A program made the position numbers and the translations under genes. This document shows, one piece after another, positions 34,929 to 44,652 of a DNA stretch of 64,000 nt; within the stretch, counting starts at the first letter, position 1; every line of letters begins with the position of its first letter. The notes below the pieces were generated by a model. It did not search any database. It saw only the letters and a list, made by a program, of their open reading frames with translations, and was not told the DNA's origin. This DNA is from Larkinella punicea (lineage in GTDB: Bacteria > Bacteroidota > Bacteroidia > Cytophagales > Spirosomataceae), in contig NZ_QOWE01000027.1 of NCBI RefSeq assembly GCF_003334855.1, forward strand, positions 1 to 64,000, in the 5' to 3' direction.

Positions 34929-35194
34929 GAAAAGCGGATCGATATTGCTAACTTCAACGATCCTAATTTCCAGAACTTAACAGCCCTGCCCTTCAGGGGG
35001 TTGGGGGCAGTATGAACAACGTGTTTTTCAGAACCGGTTTTTCAAAAGAAAATCGTCTTCCCTCCTAAAATCTTGACAATGACCTTCCTACGGTTTTGAA
35101 CGCTGGATGAGTTATCTTTTTTCTACTCTTTCGGAATCAGTAACATTAGAATGCAAGTTATGGAGGTAAAACGGGCAATGCGTTGACATTTCGC

Positions 35195-35202
35195 TATCTT
35201 TG
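35195..35202 (+). promoter_or_regulatory. Bacteroidota -7 element for the DUF1080 gene at 35252
   Basis: The sequence is TATCTTTG, an exact match to TAnnTTTG, 49 bp before the start codon. The -33 TTG is not clear. Confidence 0.55.
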
Positions 35203-35251
35203 AAGGCGGTATTTCGTGCAAATCATTGTTCACACAATCCTATTTTTACGA

Positions 35252-36043
35252 ATGAAAAAAAGTACTTTAGCCTTTGCCCTGCTTCTGGGGCTGGCCCAAT
35301 GGGCAGTAGCTCAGGAGAAACCCAAACAAAATCCGGAATCGTCTGAAATCTGGGAACCGGTTCCACGCGTGGTCACACCGGGTGTTTTGTCGCCCGCTAC
35401 GGCCTCCGGCACCACGGCTCCTTCCGACGCCATCGTGTTATTCGACGGCAAAGATGGCAGCAAATGGGTGTCTGTCAATGGGTATAGCGCAAGCAACTGG
35501 AACGGCGTTACGGAAGGGTCCAATCCCTGGCCGATCCGGGACGGAGCCATGTATTCGGCCAAAGGGGCTTCCCTGCGAACCAAGCAGGAGTTCCAGGATT
35601 TCCAGCTTCACATCGAATTCCGGACGCCGGAAAAAGTGGAAGGCAGCGGACAGGGACGCGGCAACAGCGGTATTTTCCTCCAGGGTCGCTACGAGTTACA
35701 GGTACTCGACGGCTACAACAACCCGACGTATTCAAACGGGATGGTGGGTTCCATCTACAAACAGGCAATTCCGCTGGTCAACCCCAGCCGCAAACCGGGG
35801 GAATGGCAGACCTACGACATCATCTACTTTGCGCCCCGGTTCAACAAAGACGGCATGATGCTGGAACAGGGTAAAGTGACGGTTTTGATGAATGGTATTC
35901 TGGTGCAGAACAATACCAACATCAAAGGCACGACGGAATACATCGGGTATCCGAAACTGCAACCCCACGGCAAAGGACCGCTCCTGTTGCAGGACCACGG
36001 CAATCCGGTGGGCTACCGGAACATCTGGATTCGGGAGTTGTAA
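35252..36043 (+). CDS. DUF1080 (3-keto-disaccharide hydrolase) protein, 263 aa
   Basis: A single-domain exported DUF1080 protein. The ATG at 35252 opens a signal peptide (MKKSTLAFALLLGLAQWAVAQ). Fold marks: DAIVLFDGKDGSKWVS (about 60-75), WPIRDGAMYSAKGASLRTKQEFQDFQLHIEFRTP, GNSGIFLQGRYELQVLDGYNNPTYSNGMVGSIYKQ, PGEWQTYDIIYFAPRF and the end GYRNIWIREL. Such proteins hydrolyse or eliminate 3-keto-glycosides in the periplasm. Own promoter (TATCTTTG) and a palindrome after the stop suggest a single-gene unit, opposite to the DUF1080/cytochrome operon. Confidence 0.9.
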   Translation: MKKSTLAFALLLGLAQWAVAQEKPKQNPESSEIWEPVPRVVTPGVLSPATASGTTAPSDAIVLFDGKDGSKWVSVNGYSASNWNGVTEGSNPWPIRDGAMYSAKGASLRTKQEFQDFQLHIEFRTPEKVEGSGQGRGNSGIFLQGRYELQVLDGYNNPTYSNGMVGSIYKQAIPLVNPSRKPGEWQTYDIIYFAPRFNKDGMMLEQGKVTVLMNGILVQNNTNIKGTTEYIGYPKLQPHGKGPLLLQDHGNPVGYRNIWIREL

Positions 36044-36062
36044 TCTTTTAGAGTTAAAAACG

Positions 36063-36157
36063 GGTTATTTCGCGGAGTTGAGCGGAGGTAAAGGGAGTTA
36101 CGCAGAGTTTTTCTCTGATTAACTCTGATTTCCTCCGCTCAACTCTGCGAAATAACC
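36063..36157. repeat. Palindrome P8 (26-bp arms, 1 mismatch)
   Basis: Left arm 36063-36088 and right arm 36132-36157; the single mismatch is a G-U pair in plus-strand RNA. The right arm is followed by a T-run, so it can act as terminator for the DUF1080 gene that ends 19 bp upstream. Confidence 0.85.
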
Positions 36158-36215
36158 TTTTTTAATGACGCACTCAAAATCCTTGTTTATATTGCGTCTA
36201 AATAAACAACCTGCG

Positions 36216-37100
36216 ATGAAATACCTGCTCCTGTTCCTCCTTCCCTGTTTTGCCTTTACCAGCGATAAACCGGCTTACCAGTTTTACACCCAGAAACTGA
36301 AAACCACAAGTTATCAGAAAGTTTTGAAAGAGGCCGGGGAGGCCGATATCGTCTTTTTTGGTGAATTGCACAATAATCCGATCTGCCATTGGCTGGAATT
36401 GCAGTTGACGAAAGATTTGTATGAGCAGAAAAAAGAACAGTTGATGCTGGGCGCCGAAATGTTTGAAGCGGATAACCAGACAGCATTGTCGGATTACGTT
36501 TCCGGAAAAACGACGGACAAGGAATTCCCCAAACAGGCGCGGCTCTGGAATAATTACAAAACCGACTACCGCCCGCTGGTCGATTTTGCGCGGGAACACA
36601 AACTTTCGGTGGTGGCAACGAATGTTCCTCGACGGTACGCCAGCGCCGTGGCGCGTCAGGGTCTGGCGTCACTCGATACGGTTCCGGCGGCCCAAAAAGC
36701 CTGGATAGCTCCCCTGCCCCTGACCGTCGATTTGACCCTGCCCGGCTACAAAGCCATGCTGGACATGATGCACGGCGATGCGGTTTCGACCTCCGCCCGC
36801 AAAGAGCCCTCCGACCAGGCCGCCAATTTTGCCCGTGCGCAGGCCATCAAAGACGCGACGATGGCGCATTTTATCCTGCAAAACCGCAAAACCGGCTCTA
36901 CTTTTCTGCATTTCAACGGTTCTTACCATTCCAACCATTTTGAAGGAATTATCTGGTATCTGCGCCAAAAACAGCCGGATCTCAAAATCGTGACCATCGC
37001 GTCGGTTGAGGTTCCGGACGTGGCGAAACCCGACAAAGCCAACCAGAATCTGGCGAGCTTCATCCTGCACATTCCGTCGGATATGACAAAGACATATTGA
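36216..37100 (+). CDS. ChaN-like heme-binding/iron-regulated protein
   Basis: A 294-residue exported protein of the ChaN/Tiki-type family (heme-binding uptake). The ATG at 36216 is chosen because it starts a signal peptide (KYLLLFLLPCFAFTS); an upstream ATG adds 17 residues. The diagnostic VFFGELHNNPICHWLELQLTKDL (about 49-71), MLGAEMFEADNQTALSDYVSG and the C-terminal HFNGSYHSNHFEGIIWYL, with conserved His residues, match the family. Iron or heme handling is likely, with a peptidase-like role an alternative because the family is related to TIKI proteases. It appears to be monocistronic. Confidence 0.8.
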   Translation: MKYLLLFLLPCFAFTSDKPAYQFYTQKLKTTSYQKVLKEAGEADIVFFGELHNNPICHWLELQLTKDLYEQKKEQLMLGAEMFEADNQTALSDYVSGKTTDKEFPKQARLWNNYKTDYRPLVDFAREHKLSVVATNVPRRYASAVARQGLASLDTVPAAQKAWIAPLPLTVDLTLPGYKAMLDMMHGDAVSTSARKEPSDQAANFARAQAIKDATMAHFILQNRKTGSTFLHFNGSYHSNHFEGIIWYLRQKQPDLKIVTIASVEVPDVAKPDKANQNLASFILHIPSDMTKTY

Positions 37101-37417
37101 GTCGCCCCATCCACTCAGCAGCCCCAAATCCCCCATAAAAAACCCCAAAAAACCAAGCCTGAAAGGCTTACATCAATAGCCCCGGATGAAATCCGGGGAG
37201 GCCGGGATATGACGGGGGCCGGATGAAATCCGGGGAGGCCGGGAATATGACGGGGGCCGGATGAAATCCGTGGGGCCGGGAATATGACGGGGGCCGGATG
37301 AAATCCGTGGGGCCGGGATATGACGGGGGCCGGATGAAATCCGGGAGGCCGGGAATATGTCGGGGTGAACGCGAATATACCGGGGTGAACGGGAATAGGC
37401 CGGGAGAAGGAGACACC
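37101..37417. other. Intergenic region with REP-like tandem array
   Basis: A 317-bp gap between the ends of two convergent genes. It holds a small hairpin (AGCCTGAAAGGCT, about 37156-37168) and then a five-unit tandem array (37182-37365), with two decaying half-units up to about 37405. No gene is supported; proline-rich ORFs on the minus strand are translations of the repeats. Confidence 0.7.
37182..37365. repeat. Tandem array, five units of 36-38 bp
   Basis: The units start at 37182, 37219, 37257, 37294 and 37330. Each begins with CCGGATGAAATCCGG or CCGGATGAAATCCG, a small perfect hairpin (CCGGAT / ATCCGG), followed by GGCCGGGA(A)TATGACGGGGG. Units differ by only a few bases. It resembles a REP/BIME-type array. 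Confidence 0.85.
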
Positions 37418-38017
37418 CTACCGGCAAATCATCATCAAAAAAAGCACAAAACTATAATCCCGCAGTTGCGTACGGAGCAATTTGAGCGCCTTTGAAAGGT
37501 GGTATTCGACGGCTTTGTCGGTCAGGGCGAGTTTTCGCGAAATTTCCGGGATGGTCTGGCCTTCGAAACGGCTCATCCGGAACACTTCCTGGGTTTTGGG
37601 CGGGAGTTTCAGCAGCTCGGTTTCGATCGTTCCCAGCAAGTCATTATACGACAGTTGGTCTTCAGTCGAAAAATCCGCCTGCGGGGCAAAAAACTGCTGG
37701 TATTCCTGAAATTTCTCGTGAACGATGCGGCTTTTGATGGCATCGATGATCGAATATTTCAAGGCCCCGAACAAATAATAATCGACCCGGCGAACGGCCA
37801 GCGACTCGCGTTTCTGCCAAAGCTGAACGAATAAATCCTGCACCAGTTCTTCGGCCATTTCCGGCGATTTCGTTTTTTGAAAAGCAACCCGATAAAGGGC
37901 ATACCAATACCGCTCATACAGTTCCGCCAGCGCCAGCCGATTGCCATCGGTTAACGCCCTCAGTACCTGCTCATCATCCCACTCTTTCAGCGAAGAAAGT
38001 CGTAAATCTGCCGACAT
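37418..38017 (-). CDS. ECF RNA polymerase sigma factor (FecI-like, Bacteroidota type)
   Basis: A 199-residue sigma-70 family ECF factor. Region 2 is at about 30-95 (LYERYWYALYRVAFQKTKSPEMAEELVQDLFVQLWQKR, LFGALKYSIIDAIKSR) and region 4 at about 130-185 (LPPKTQEVFRMSRFEGQTIPEISRKLALTDKAVEYHLSKALKLLR). In Bacteroidota such factors are held by a FecR anti-sigma factor and released by signals from a SusC-type transporter. Here the fecR gene and susC lie on the opposite strand, starting 238 bp away. The tail is hydrophobic (SFVLFLMMI), common in this group. Confidence 0.92.
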   Translation of the reverse strand: MSADLRLSSLKEWDDEQVLRALTDGNRLALAELYERYWYALYRVAFQKTKSPEMAEELVQDLFVQLWQKRESLAVRRVDYYLFGALKYSIIDAIKSRIVHEKFQEYQQFFAPQADFSTEDQLSYNDLLGTIETELLKLPPKTQEVFRMSRFEGQTIPEISRKLALTDKAVEYHLSKALKLLRTQLRDYSFVLFLMMICR

Positions 38018-38255
38018 GTGTGCACCCGCGTCGATTAAAGAAAGACCAAATTACCATTTTTTTACAAAATAGTGCCAAAGGAGTTAACCCGCCCTCAGGG
38101 ATGTGGCTTTGAAATCGAGACGTCAATTGAACTAAAGAAATAATATGTCGCCAAATTGGGCTTATTTATATAAACAATCCCCTATTTTATAAAAACATTT
38201 AGGGTAAACCGGGGCCTTGATCGACATACGCAGTACATGACAGCGTCAACGGCCC

Positions 38256-39338
38256 ATGCAAAAAGAAGAATTCGCCCAACTGCTTACGAAATACAACGCC
38301 GGCCAATGCACGGACGCGGAAATCCGGCTGATCGATCGTTGGTATGATCAACTGGGAACCGGCAGCGCACTGGCATTGAGCGAAGAAGACCGGCAGAAGC
38401 TGAAGAAAAAACTGTGGCATCAGATTGATTTACAAACGACTGATGATCTTGCAGCGTCTTCGGATGGAGAGGAGAACGTACTCCGGTGGCCGTGGTTCCG
38501 GCGGTGGGTGGCGGCTGCGGCCGTTGTTGCGCTCATCGGTTTTGGCTCCCTGGTTTTCTACCGGTATCAGTCAGCACCCAGAACGATAGAAAATAGTCCG
38601 GTTGCTGCCGGGAATGGTTTCGTCGAACAAGCCAATAAAACCGCTAAACCCCTGATCATCGAACTAGAAGACGGCAGCATCGTTCACCTGCAACCGCAGA
38701 GTACAATCCGCTATGCCACCCAGGCGGTGCCCCACAAACGAGAAATCTGGCTCAACGGAAAGGCTTTTTTCCGGATTCACAAAGACGCCAGCCGTCCGTT
38801 TCTGGTCTACAGCGGTGCCATCGTAACGCGCGTTTTGGGAACGAGTTTCTGGATCACAGCCCCCACCAATGCGCCGACCGTGGAAGTGGCGGTTCATACC
38901 GGCAAAGTGGCGGTGTTTAAAAAGAATCAGCAGTCTACGCCAAAAACGGAAAACGCCGACGTCCGGGAAGCGTCGGTGGTGTTGACGCCCAATCAGAAAG
39001 TAACCATTTTTCTGGATGAAAACCGCCTGACCCGCGGCTTGATCGATCAGCCCGAACCGATCCAGACTGCCATCCGCCCCGAACCGGCCACGTTTGCCTT
39101 CGACAACAGCACGTTGCCAGACGTGCTGAAGCAACTCGAAAAAACGTACGGTATTGAGATGGTGATCGGCAACGACTCCCTGACCCATTGCCGGTTTACG
39201 GGAAAGATCACCCACCAGCCGCTCTACAGCAAACTGGAACTGTTGTGCCGGGCGATCAATGCGCAGTATGAAGTGCAGGGAAACCGCATTCTCATCACGG
39301 GTGTCGGCTGCGACCCCTCTTCTTTTGACCCACTTTAA
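38256..39338 (+). CDS. FecR family anti-sigma factor
   Basis: A 360-residue inner-membrane regulator. N-terminal cytoplasmic part (1-82, sigma-binding); one TM helix (about 83-103, WVAAAAVVALIGFGSLVFY); periplasmic FecR domain (about 120-245, LIIELEDGSIVHLQPQSTIRYA, RPFLVYSGAIVTRVLGTSFWI) and a DUF4974-like secretin/TonB-type domain (about 280-350, FAFDNSTLPDVLKQLEKTYGIEMVIGN, CRFTGKITHQPLYSKLELLCRAINAQY). It would hold the sigma factor encoded on the opposite strand and receive a signal from the STN domain of the following SusC. Confidence 0.92.
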   Translation: MQKEEFAQLLTKYNAGQCTDAEIRLIDRWYDQLGTGSALALSEEDRQKLKKKLWHQIDLQTTDDLAASSDGEENVLRWPWFRRWVAAAAVVALIGFGSLVFYRYQSAPRTIENSPVAAGNGFVEQANKTAKPLIIELEDGSIVHLQPQSTIRYATQAVPHKREIWLNGKAFFRIHKDASRPFLVYSGAIVTRVLGTSFWITAPTNAPTVEVAVHTGKVAVFKKNQQSTPKTENADVREASVVLTPNQKVTIFLDENRLTRGLIDQPEPIQTAIRPEPATFAFDNSTLPDVLKQLEKTYGIEMVIGNDSLTHCRFTGKITHQPLYSKLELLCRAINAQYEVQGNRILITGVGCDPSSFDPL

Positions 39339-39510
39339 CCCACCCTGAACCCTATGAAGTAACCAACAGCTACCAAAAAAAGGCCGAAAGTGCGGCTACA
39401 CAGTCGGCCCGGAATTTTCCCTTGATGCGCATCATCATTCATCTGCCAGGATGAACAGGGATTTGTTTTGTCGAATTCATTCATTTTCTCCCAACAAAAC
39501 ATACAAAAGT

Positions 39511-42500
39511 ATGAAATTTTGTCGAATGCTCGGTTTGACCCTTCTAACCGTCATGAAAATCTCTCTATTCCCTATATTTCTCAGCCTGCTGCTGGCCGGA
39601 TCGACTCTGGCCTACGACAGCAAGGCGCAGGATATGCTCCAGCGCCCGATCTCGATCAAGGCGGATGAGGTGGCCCTGAAGAACATCCTCACCCGGCTGG
39701 AACGGCTCGCTAAGGTCGATTTCGTGTACAGCCCCAACACCATTCCGGCGGCCCGGAAAGTGTCGCTGAATGCCCAGAATCAGAAACTGGCCGCTGTGCT
39801 CGAATCGCTCCTGAAACCGCTGGGCCTGACCTATCAGGTCATCAGTGGCCAGATCGTCATTCAGCTTCCGCCAGCGGCCTTACCGGCTTCCGAGTCGAAT
39901 GCCTACCTGAATACTGACGGTGTTCCGGAAGCGGTCGACCGAACCATTACCGGGACCGTCACCGCCGAAAATGACGAGGGGTTGCCTGGCGTTAGCGTGG
40001 TCATCAAAAACACGACGCGCGGCACCTCGACCGATATGGATGGCAAATTTCGGCTGTCGATACCGGACGGGGGTGCTACGCTGGTTTTCTCCTTTGTGGG
40101 GTATGAAAATCAGGAAGTGGTGGTTGGCAACCAGTCCACTTTCGCGATTCAACTGGTTCCGGACCTGAAAACGCTGGAAGAAGTTGTCGTGGTAGGCTAC
40201 GGAACCATGCAGAAAAAAGACCTGACCGGGGCCGTTGCGTCGATTCAGGGGGATGCGATCACCACCCGCAAAACCACCCAGATTTCCCAGGCGTTGCAGG
40301 GGGCCGTGCCGGGTGTCACCGTGACGCGCAGCAACAGCGCCCCCGGTGCCACCGCCACCATCCGGGTTCGGGGCATCACCACCATCAGCGATGCCGGTTC
40401 CAATCCGCTGATCATTCTCGATGGCGTGCCGATCGACGACATCAACTCCATCAATCCGAATGATGTCGATAACATCTCGGTGTTGCGGGATGCGGCTTCG
40501 GCTTCCATCTACGGTTCCCGGGCCGCTGCCGGGGTGATTCTGGTGACGACCAAACGGGCCAAAACCGGTCAGCTCAGCCTCGATTACACGGCGGAATACG
40601 GTTTTGAAAAAGCAACGCGACTGCCGGACTATGTGAACGCCAAACGGTATATGCAGCTTACCAACGAGCTTCGGTGGAACGACAACGGCAACAACGCCAA
40701 CGAATATCCAACCTACCCCAAAGACCTGATCGATAACTACGACAACCTGCACGCGCAGGACCCCGACCAATATCCCAATACCGACTGGCGCAGTCTGATG
40801 CTGAAAGATTATGCGCCCCGGCGCACCCATTTGCTCAGCATTTCCGGTTCCGGCAAAGCGCTGCGGTCGCGGGTTTCGCTGGGCTACGACAAAACCGATG
40901 CGTTGTATGACGGCCGGAGTTACGAACGAATTACCGCCCGGGTCAACAACGACCTCACCATCACGAAATACCTCTCAGCCAGCGTCGATTTCAACTTCCG
41001 GCGGGCCTTTTCGCCCCAGCCCATCACCGACGACCGAAGCGGTTCTTATCCGTTTTACAAAATGGGCATCATGCCCCCGGTGTATGCCGCGACGTTCTCG
41101 GATGGGCGCATCGGTTCCGGGAAAGATGGGGCCAATATCTACGCCCGGCTGAAAAACGGCGGTTTCAACAACGCCTGGTATAACCAGGTCGGCGGCAAGA
41201 TCAGCCTGGATTTCACCCCGATCAAAGGATTAAAAATCACCGGTGTACTGTCGCCTTTCTTCAATTTTGACAAGGTTAAAGTCTTTACGAAGAAGGTTCC
41301 GTATACCCTCTGGAACAGCCCAAATACCATCGCCGGGTACATTGAAGGGCAATCGCAAACCAGGCTGGACGAAAGCCGCAACGACAGCTACCGCTACACC
41401 ACCCAGGCGCTGGCCAACTATACGCGCCAGTTCGGTGATCACAACCTGAATCTGCTGGGCGGTTACGAATATTTCTACGCGTTCAACGAATTCCTGGGCG
41501 CATCGCGCGGGCAATACATTCTGAATTCGTATCCCTACTTAAACCTCGGTCCGCTCGACTTCCGCGACAACAGCGGCAGTGCCAACGAGAATGCGTACCG
41601 GTCGTGGTTCGGGCGGGTCATGTATGGCTACAAGGACAAGTATCTGCTTCAGGCCAACATCCGGTACGATGCCTCGTCGCGGTTTGCTTCGGCCTATCGC
41701 TGGGGTTCCTTCCCCTCGGTTTCGGCGGGTTGGGTGATTTCGGAGGAACCGTTTCTGAAAACCAGTGCCTCCTGGCTGTCGTTCCTGAAATTCCGGGCCT
41801 CGTGGGGAACGCTGGGGAACGAACGAATCGCCAGCAACTTCTATCCATACCAGGCGATTCTGAATTTTGAAAACATGTCCCTGTTCTATCAGGGTAATAC
41901 CGTGGTTTCGGCGCAGTCGGCGGCTCAGTTTCAGTATGCGATCCGGGATATTACCTGGGAAACCACCTCGTCCTACAACCTCGGTCTGGACGTCAATTTC
42001 TTCCGCGACCGGCTGCGGATTACGGCGGATTATTTCAAAAAAACCACCCGAGATATGCTGCTGGAACTGGAAATCCCCGATTACGTCGGTTTCGATAACC
42101 CGTTTCAGAATACCGGAAAAATGCATACAACGGGCTGGGACATGCAAGCCACCTGGAACGACCGCGCCGGTGATCTGACCTACAGTGCGTCGGCCAATCT
42201 CTCTGATTTTAAATCCGTTATGGGCGATCTGGGCGGAACCGTCTTCACCGGCGACCAGATTATCCGGGAAGGCAGCCAGTTTAAAGAGTGGTACGGTTAT
42301 GTCTCCGACGGCCTTTTTCAAACCGCCGACGAGGTGGCCAACTCGCCCAAACTGAACGCCAACGTCAAACCGGGCGACGTGCGTTACCGCGACATCAGCG
42401 GCCCCACGGGCGTCCCCGATGGCCGGATTTCGCCGGAGTACGACCGCGTGCTGCTGGGCGGTTCGCTGCCCCGGCTCACCTATGGAGCCAACTTCAATGT

Positions 42501-42954
42501 GGGGTATAAAAACTGGGATTTCGGGCTGGTGCTTCAGGGCGTGGCCAAACAAAATTCCCGCCTGGGCGCGGACATCGTGCAGCCCCTGCGCGAAAATTTC
42601 GGCACCTTTCCCGCCATTCTGGACGGCAACGCCTGGAGCACTTACAACACCGCTGACCAGAATTTGCAGGCGCAATACCCCCGGTATTCGAACACCTCGG
42701 CGGGGAATAACTACACCCTGTCTGACTATTGGCTGATCAATGGCGGTTATTTCCGGCTCAAAAACATCAGCCTGGGCTACAACATCCCGAAAGGATTCAC
42801 GCAGAAACTAAAAATGCAGAGCATCCGCGTCTATAGTTCCGTAACCGACCTGCTGTCGATCAGCAAGTTCCCCAAAGGCTGGGACCCCGAAATGACGTCG
42901 CTGGGTTACCCGATCACAACGTCTTTTGTCTTTGGAGCTACTGTCAAATTCTAA
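39511..42954 (+). CDS. SusC/RagA TonB-linked outer membrane protein with STN domain
   Basis: A 1147-residue transporter. The ATG at 39511 is used (MKFCRMLGLTLL), followed by a signal peptide ending around STLAY. The STN domain (about 45-120, ISIKADEVALKNILTRLERLAKVDFVYSPN) talks to the FecR protein encoded just before it. Then CarboxypepD_reg (about 145-230, TITGTVTAENDEGLPGVSVVIKNT), the TonB-contact region LEEVVVVGYG, plug (IRVRGITTISDAGSNPLIILDGVPI) and beta-barrel ending VFGATVKF. The gap to the SusD start is 11 bp. The substrate is not evident from the sequence. Confidence 0.95.
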   Translation: MKFCRMLGLTLLTVMKISLFPIFLSLLLAGSTLAYDSKAQDMLQRPISIKADEVALKNILTRLERLAKVDFVYSPNTIPAARKVSLNAQNQKLAAVLESLLKPLGLTYQVISGQIVIQLPPAALPASESNAYLNTDGVPEAVDRTITGTVTAENDEGLPGVSVVIKNTTRGTSTDMDGKFRLSIPDGGATLVFSFVGYENQEVVVGNQSTFAIQLVPDLKTLEEVVVVGYGTMQKKDLTGAVASIQGDAITTRKTTQISQALQGAVPGVTVTRSNSAPGATATIRVRGITTISDAGSNPLIILDGVPIDDINSINPNDVDNISVLRDAASASIYGSRAAAGVILVTTKRAKTGQLSLDYTAEYGFEKATRLPDYVNAKRYMQLTNELRWNDNGNNANEYPTYPKDLIDNYDNLHAQDPDQYPNTDWRSLMLKDYAPRRTHLLSISGSGKALRSRVSLGYDKTDALYDGRSYERITARVNNDLTITKYLSASVDFNFRRAFSPQPITDDRSGSYPFYKMGIMPPVYAATFSDGRIGSGKDGANIYARLKNGGFNNAWYNQVGGKISLDFTPIKGLKITGVLSPFFNFDKVKVFTKKVPYTLWNSPNTIAGYIEGQSQTRLDESRNDSYRYTTQALANYTRQFGDHNLNLLGGYEYFYAFNEFLGASRGQYILNSYPYLNLGPLDFRDNSGSANENAYRSWFGRVMYGYKDKYLLQANIRYDASSRFASAYRWGSFPSVSAGWVISEEPFLKTSASWLSFLKFRASWGTLGNERIASNFYPYQAILNFENMSLFYQGNTVVSAQSAAQFQYAIRDITWETTSSYNLGLDVNFFRDRLRITADYFKKTTRDMLLELEIPDYVGFDNPFQNTGKMHTTGWDMQATWNDRAGDLTYSASANLSDFKSVMGDLGGTVFTGDQIIREGSQFKEWYGYVSDGLFQTADEVANSPKLNANVKPGDVRYRDISGPTGVPDGRISPEYDRVLLGGSLPRLTYGANFNVGYKNWDFGLVLQGVAKQNSRLGADIVQPLRENFGTFPAILDGNAWSTYNTADQNLQAQYPRYSNTSAGNNYTLSDYWLINGGYFRLKNISLGYNIPKGFTQKLKMQSIRVYSSVTDLLSISKFPKGWDPEMTSLGYPITTSFVFGATVKF

Positions 42955-42965
42955 CCCGATCCGCC

Positions 42966-44651
42966 ATGAAACTAAATGTATTAATCTTCCTTTTCGGGCT
43001 GTTTTTCATAACCGCCTGTGACAGTCTGGACCTGAATCCGTTGTCCGACGGCTCCGGCGAAACCTGGAACGCCAACGCCGAGGAAATCGAAATGTCGTTA
43101 AACGGTTTATACAAAGATGCGTTCTGGATGCAGGACTCTGATGAGTGGACCGACGACTGGACGTACCGGGATGCCACCACGGCCATTACCGGAGCCACCA
43201 TCAACGGCGAAACTGACTTTGTCGGCACCTGGTGGACCAATACCTATAAGGCCATTGCCAGAGCCAACCTCGTGATTCAGAGTGTGGATCGGGCGGCCGC
43301 CGTTTTGTCGAAGGAACAAATCGACCGCTATGCCGCCGAAGCCCGGTTTATTCGGGCGTGTCAGTATTCGCGGCTGCTTTCGCACTATGGCAATATCGTC
43401 TATACGGAAAGCACGCTTACCATCGACGAAGCGCTGGCGCTGAAACAGACGCCCAAAGAGACGGTTTTGCAGAAAATCTACGCCGACTTCGATTTCGCTG
43501 CTGCTAATCTGAAAACCACCTACAGCACCTCGGAGCTGAAAAGGGCAACCGCCGGAGCCGCTCATGCCATGAAAGCCCGGATTGCGTTGCAGATGAGCGA
43601 CTGGAAAACCGCGCGCGATGCCGCCAAGGCCTGCATGGACCTGAAGGTGTACAGGCTCCACGACAGTTTCGACAATCTGTTTTTATCGAAGACCAAGAAT
43701 TCACCGGAGGCCATTTTCGCCCTGCCCCGCTCGGTGGCGCTGAAGGTGACGCTGGGGGGACTCCAGGACTATGTTCCCCGGAACGCGGGCGGTTATGCGG
43801 CCAAAGATCCTTCCTGGGATTTGTTCTGTGCGTTTCTCTGCAAAGACGGTTTGCCCATCGACGAATCCCCGCTGTTCGATCCGCGAAAACCGTTCCTGAA
43901 CCGCGATCCACGCTGCACGGCCACTATCGTTGAATTCCAGACTCCACACCTGGGCTTTGTTTTTCAGCCGCATCCGGATTCGGTCAAGGTTCTAAGAACC
44001 AGTAACAATACGCTGGTCAACAACAACGACACCCGGTCGATTGCGCAGTTTGCGTCGTTCAACGGGCTGATCTGGAAAAAAGGCGTCGATGCCGACTGGC
44101 TGCTGAACTCCTGGACTGCCGAGCCAGACAAAATCATTATTCGTTACGCGGATGTGTTGCTGATGTATGCCGAAGCCAAAATTGAACTGAACGAAATTGA
44201 CCAGTCGGTGCCGGACGCTATCAATGCGGTTCGGGCGCGGGCCTATGGCGTCAGTGCGACGGCAACGACCTATCCGGCGGTAAAAACCGGTACGCAGGCG
44301 GCTTTACGCAAAATCCTGCGGACGGAACGACGGATGGAATTTGCGCTGGAAGGCATTCGCTACATGGATTTGATTCGCTGGAAACTCGCCGAAAAAGTCC
44401 TGAACAAACTCAACTACGGCCTGCTCGACCCGGCTGATTTGCGGACGAAAGTGGTCAAACCGGGTTTGTGGTTTTTCCCGCAGGTACCGCAAATCGACGA
44501 CGATGGCGTGGCGGATTTCTCGCCCATGTTCAGTGCCGGACTCATCAAGCAACTGACCATCCGGAAGTTCGACGCCACCCGGCAATACCTCTGGCCCATT
44601 CCGTCGAAAGAAGTGTTAACCAGTGGCTTGGTTCAAAATCCCGGTTATTAA
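42966..44651 (+). CDS. RagB/SusD family nutrient-binding lipoprotein
   Basis: A 561-residue lipoprotein (lipobox FFITAC, Cys18). SusD marks: SLDLNPLSDGSGETWNANAEE near the start, WWTNTYKAIARANLVIQSVDR, AEARFIRACQYSRLLSHYGNIVYTE, ILRTERRMEFALEGIRYMDLIRWKLAEKV and the final YLWPIPSKEVLTSGLVQNPGY. It would cap the SusC barrel and bind the sugar outside the cell. Co-transcribed with SusC. A palindrome (P9) starts right after the stop. Confidence 0.95.
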   Translation: MKLNVLIFLFGLFFITACDSLDLNPLSDGSGETWNANAEEIEMSLNGLYKDAFWMQDSDEWTDDWTYRDATTAITGATINGETDFVGTWWTNTYKAIARANLVIQSVDRAAAVLSKEQIDRYAAEARFIRACQYSRLLSHYGNIVYTESTLTIDEALALKQTPKETVLQKIYADFDFAAANLKTTYSTSELKRATAGAAHAMKARIALQMSDWKTARDAAKACMDLKVYRLHDSFDNLFLSKTKNSPEAIFALPRSVALKVTLGGLQDYVPRNAGGYAAKDPSWDLFCAFLCKDGLPIDESPLFDPRKPFLNRDPRCTATIVEFQTPHLGFVFQPHPDSVKVLRTSNNTLVNNNDTRSIAQFASFNGLIWKKGVDADWLLNSWTAEPDKIIIRYADVLLMYAEAKIELNEIDQSVPDAINAVRARAYGVSATATTYPAVKTGTQAALRKILRTERRMEFALEGIRYMDLIRWKLAEKVLNKLNYGLLDPADLRTKVVKPGLWFFPQVPQIDDDGVADFSPMFSAGLIKQLTIRKFDATRQYLWPIPSKEVLTSGLVQNPGY

Positions 44652-44652
44652 T

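Larger units (their letters stand above)
34659..35251. other. Divergent promoter region with palindrome P7
   Basis: A 593-bp gap between two divergent DUF1080-type genes. It contains palindrome P7 (34831-34928), a lone half-copy (CCTTCAGGGGGTTGGGGGCAG, near 34990-35010) of the same word family, and a promoter-like box TATCTTTG at 35195-35202. No ORF is convincing. Confidence 0.7.

Noticed and set aside
37168-37427. Two minus-strand ORFs rich in PSYSRPDFIRP repeats
   Set aside because: They are translations of the 37-bp tandem array and end at the sigma factor gene; no start context or domain support.
39382-39409. Short hairpin GGCCGA/TCGGCC between fecR and susC as an attenuator
   Set aside because: The stem is only 6 bp and lacks a U-run; too weak to support regulation.
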